From the NCBI RefSeq assembly GCF_021391535.1, contig NZ_CP090066.1, positions 186,001-250,000 on the forward strand: 64,000 nt of DNA. The letters run 5' to 3'. This DNA is from Aurantimonas sp. HBX-1 (lineage in GTDB: Bacteria; Pseudomonadota; Alphaproteobacteria; Rhizobiales; Rhizobiaceae). A program made the translations under genes and the position numbers. A model generated the notes under the pieces. That model was not told the origin of the DNA. It worked only from the letters and a program-made list of their open reading frames with translations, and searched no databases. Below, in pieces: positions 61,951 to 64,000 of this stretch. How positions within the stretch are numbered: the first letter of the stretch is position 1; every line of letters starts with the position of its first letter.

Positions 61951-64000
61951 ATGAACGAACAGCTACCCATCGTCGTGACCGACGCGACGTCCGGCCCGAA
62001 CCCGGATGCGTCCGACTGGTACAAGGACGCGATCATCTACCAGCTGCACGTCAAGACGTTCGCCGATTCCAACGGCGACGGGATCGGCGATTTCGCCGGC
62101 CTGCTGGAGAAGCTGGACTACATCCAGGAACTCGGCGTCACGGCGATCTGGCTGCTGCCCTTCTATCCCTCGCCGCTGCGCGACGACGGCTACGACATCG
62201 CCGACTATCGCGGCGTCAACCCGTCCTACGGCTCGATCGAGGACGTCGAGCGGCTGATCGAGGAGACCCACAAGCGTGGCATGCGGCTGATCACCGAGCT
62301 AGTGATCAACCACACCTCCGACCAGCACCCCTGGTTCCAGGCCGCCCGCAACGCGCCGAAGGGCTCGCCCGAGCGTGACTTCTACGTCTGGGCCGACGAC
62401 GACAAGGGCTACGAGCTCACCCGGATCATCTTCACCGACACCGAGACGTCCAACTGGACCTGGGACCCGGTGGCCAAGCAGTATTTCTGGCACCGCTTCT
62501 TCTCGCACCAGCCGGACCTCAACTTCGACAATCCGAAGGTGCTCGAGGAAGTGCTCTCGGTGATGCACTACTGGCTCGACAAGGGCGTCGACGGGCTGCG
62601 GCTCGACGCGATCCCCTATCTGGTCGAGCGCGAGGGTACCAACAACGAGAACCTCTCCGAGACCCACGACGTGCTGAAGGCGATCCGCGCCGACCTCGAC
62701 ACGCACTATCCGGACCGCATGTTGCTCGCCGAGGCCAACCAGTGGCCGGAGGACACGCGGCCGTATTTCGGCGAGGGCGACGAATGCCACATGGCGTTCC
62801 ACTTCCCGCTGATGCCGCGCATGTACATGGCGCTGGCCCAGGAAGACCGGCACCCGATCACCGACATCATGCGGCAGACGCCGTCGATCCCGGACAACTG
62901 CCAGTGGGCGATCTTCCTGCGCAACCATGACGAGCTGACGCTCGAAATGGTGACGGAGGAGGAACGCGACTATCTCTGGTCGACCTACGCCGCCGATACA
63001 CGCGCCCGGATCAATCTCGGCATCCGCCGGCGCCTGGCGCCGCTGATGGGCAACGACCGCCGCAAGATCGAGCTACTGAACGCCCTGCTGATGTCGATGC
63101 CGGGCACGCCGACGCTGTATTACGGCGACGAGATCGGCATGGGCGACAACATCTATCTCGGCGACCGCGACGGCGTGCGCACGCCGATGCAGTGGTCGGC
63201 CGACCGCAATGGCGGCTTCTCGCGCGCCGATCCGCAGCGCCTGTACCTGCCGGTGATCCAGGACCCGATCTACGGCTTTCAGGCGGTCAACGTCGAGGCG
63301 CAGTCGAGCAATCCCGCCTCGCCGCTGAACTGGGCGCGCCGGTTGATCCAGGTCCGTCGCACCAAGGAGGCCTTCGGCCGCGGCACGATCAACTTCCTCT
63401 ACCCATCGAACCGCAAGATCCTCGCCTATCTGCGCGAATATGGCGACGAGCAGATCCTGTGCGTCGCCAACCTGTCGGGCTCGGCCCAGGCGGTCGAGCT
63501 CGATCTCTCGGCCTATGCCGGGGCAGTGCCGGTGGAGATGCTGGGCCTGTCGGTGTTCCCGGCGGTCGGCGTCGGCTCCTACGTCCTGACGTTGCCGGCC
63601 TACGGCTTCTTCTGGTTCGACCTGTCCGCCACGGCGGCAGGGCGCGACCGCAGCGAGCCGACGCCGCTGCCGGCCTTCTCCACCATCGTGGCGGGGACGG
63701 ACCTCAAGGCCACGATCAATCCGCGCAACCAGCGCGAGCTGGAATCGGTGCTGCCGGAATTCATCGCCGGTCAGCGCTGGTTCGCCGGCAAGTCGGAGCG
63801 GCCGCGCCGCCTGTCGCTCGACGTCCTCGGACCGCCGGTGCCGGAATCGCGCCGGCATCTGTTCACCGAGCTGCGGGTCGAGACTAGCGCCGGCGAACAC
63901 CACTATCTGCTGCCGCTCAGCGCCAAGTGGGGGGAGGACTACCTCAACCCGCAGTCGCCGACGCTGCCCTACACGATCGCCAAGATCCGCCAGGGCCCGC
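61951..64000 (+). CDS. treS: Trehalose synthase fused to maltokinase, 3'-truncated by window edge
   Basis: The first 683 residues of a TreS-type GH13 enzyme interconverting trehalose and maltose. Catalytic Asp in GVDGLRLDAIPYLVERE, Glu in LLAEANQWPED, and FLRNHDELTLEMVTEEER. After the TreS C-terminal beta domain (ends near 560), ELESVLPEFIAGQRWFAGKS begins the N-terminal cap of maltokinase (Pep2/Mak), so the gene is a TreS-Mak fusion of which the kinase is cut off. The fused enzyme would make maltose-1-phosphate for GlgE. Start ATG at 61951. A branching enzyme gene is expected next. Confidence 0.94.
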   Translation, partial: MNEQLPIVVTDATSGPNPDASDWYKDAIIYQLHVKTFADSNGDGIGDFAGLLEKLDYIQELGVTAIWLLPFYPSPLRDDGYDIADYRGVNPSYGSIEDVERLIEETHKRGMRLITELVINHTSDQHPWFQAARNAPKGSPERDFYVWADDDKGYELTRIIFTDTETSNWTWDPVAKQYFWHRFFSHQPDLNFDNPKVLEEVLSVMHYWLDKGVDGLRLDAIPYLVEREGTNNENLSETHDVLKAIRADLDTHYPDRMLLAEANQWPEDTRPYFGEGDECHMAFHFPLMPRMYMALAQEDRHPITDIMRQTPSIPDNCQWAIFLRNHDELTLEMVTEEERDYLWSTYAADTRARINLGIRRRLAPLMGNDRRKIELLNALLMSMPGTPTLYYGDEIGMGDNIYLGDRDGVRTPMQWSADRNGGFSRADPQRLYLPVIQDPIYGFQAVNVEAQSSNPASPLNWARRLIQVRRTKEAFGRGTINFLYPSNRKILAYLREYGDEQILCVANLSGSAQAVELDLSAYAGAVPVEMLGLSVFPAVGVGSYVLTLPAYGFFWFDLSATAAGRDRSEPTPLPAFSTIVAGTDLKATINPRNQRELESVLPEFIAGQRWFAGKSERPRRLSLDVLGPPVPESRRHLFTELRVETSAGEHHYLLPLSAKWGEDYLNPQSPTLPYTIAKIRQGP

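Overview
The window is GC-rich, densely coded bacterial DNA. Most genes sit in operons whose stop and start codons overlap (ATGA, GTGA, TGATG). Gene content points to a methylotrophic or formaldehyde-oxidising alphaproteobacterium, probably of the order Hyphomicrobiales. The reasons are a tetrahydromethanopterin (H4MPT)/methylofuran one-carbon cluster, a UrtABCDE urea importer with urease, a membrane-bound PuuD-type urate oxidase, and two dispersed palindromic repeat families that I recall from this group. Genus cannot be fixed from the sequence.

Layout. 0-6.1 kb: the 3' part of a molybdenum hydroxylase large subunit, a PAS-GGDEF protein, a DUF1993 protein, two one-carbon-cluster genes of uncertain role (hydantoinase/oxoprolinase-like and HisA-like) and a DUF29 protein. 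6.4-18.1 kb: formaldehyde oxidation. A leftward set (mptG, mtdB, COG2232-like ATP-grasp, mch, RimK-like ATP-grasp, CitG-like, fae) is divergent from a rightward set (pterin dehydratase, fhcB, fhcA, fhcD, fhcC). Together they activate formaldehyde on the pterin, oxidise it to the formyl level, transfer it to methylofuran and release formate. Several members probably make the cofactors. 18.1-20.3 kb: an AT-richer islet with one unknown membrane protein. 20.6-38.7 kb: urea import (urtABCDE behind a sigma-54-type promoter) and urease (ureD, A, J, B, C, E, F, G), broken up by unrelated or unexplained genes and ending in an 8-oxoguanine deaminase overlapping ureG. 38.8-41.5 kb: a membrane PQQ dehydrogenase.

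41.6-59.7 kb: purine breakdown. Leftward: a fused allantoinase/OHCU decarboxylase, allantoicase and ureidoglycolate lyase. Rightward: 5-hydroxyisourate hydrolase, xanthine dehydrogenase with XdhC, a BMP-family nucleoside/purine ABC importer, urate oxidase PuuD, guanine deaminase and an FAH-family hydrolase. With urease, the window encodes every step from guanine or 8-oxoguanine to glyoxylate, CO2 and ammonium. 59.8-64 kb: GlgE and the start of a TreS-maltokinase fusion, the trehalose-to-alpha-glucan pathway.

No tRNA, rRNA, CRISPR array, insertion sequence or phage gene was seen. The best candidates for something undescribed are the islet membrane protein (18.7-20.0 kb), a pair of related secreted Gly/Ser-rich proteins inside the urease region (31.4-32.5 kb), the cyclase plus AhpD-like pair beside them, and the unassigned cofactor genes of the one-carbon cluster.
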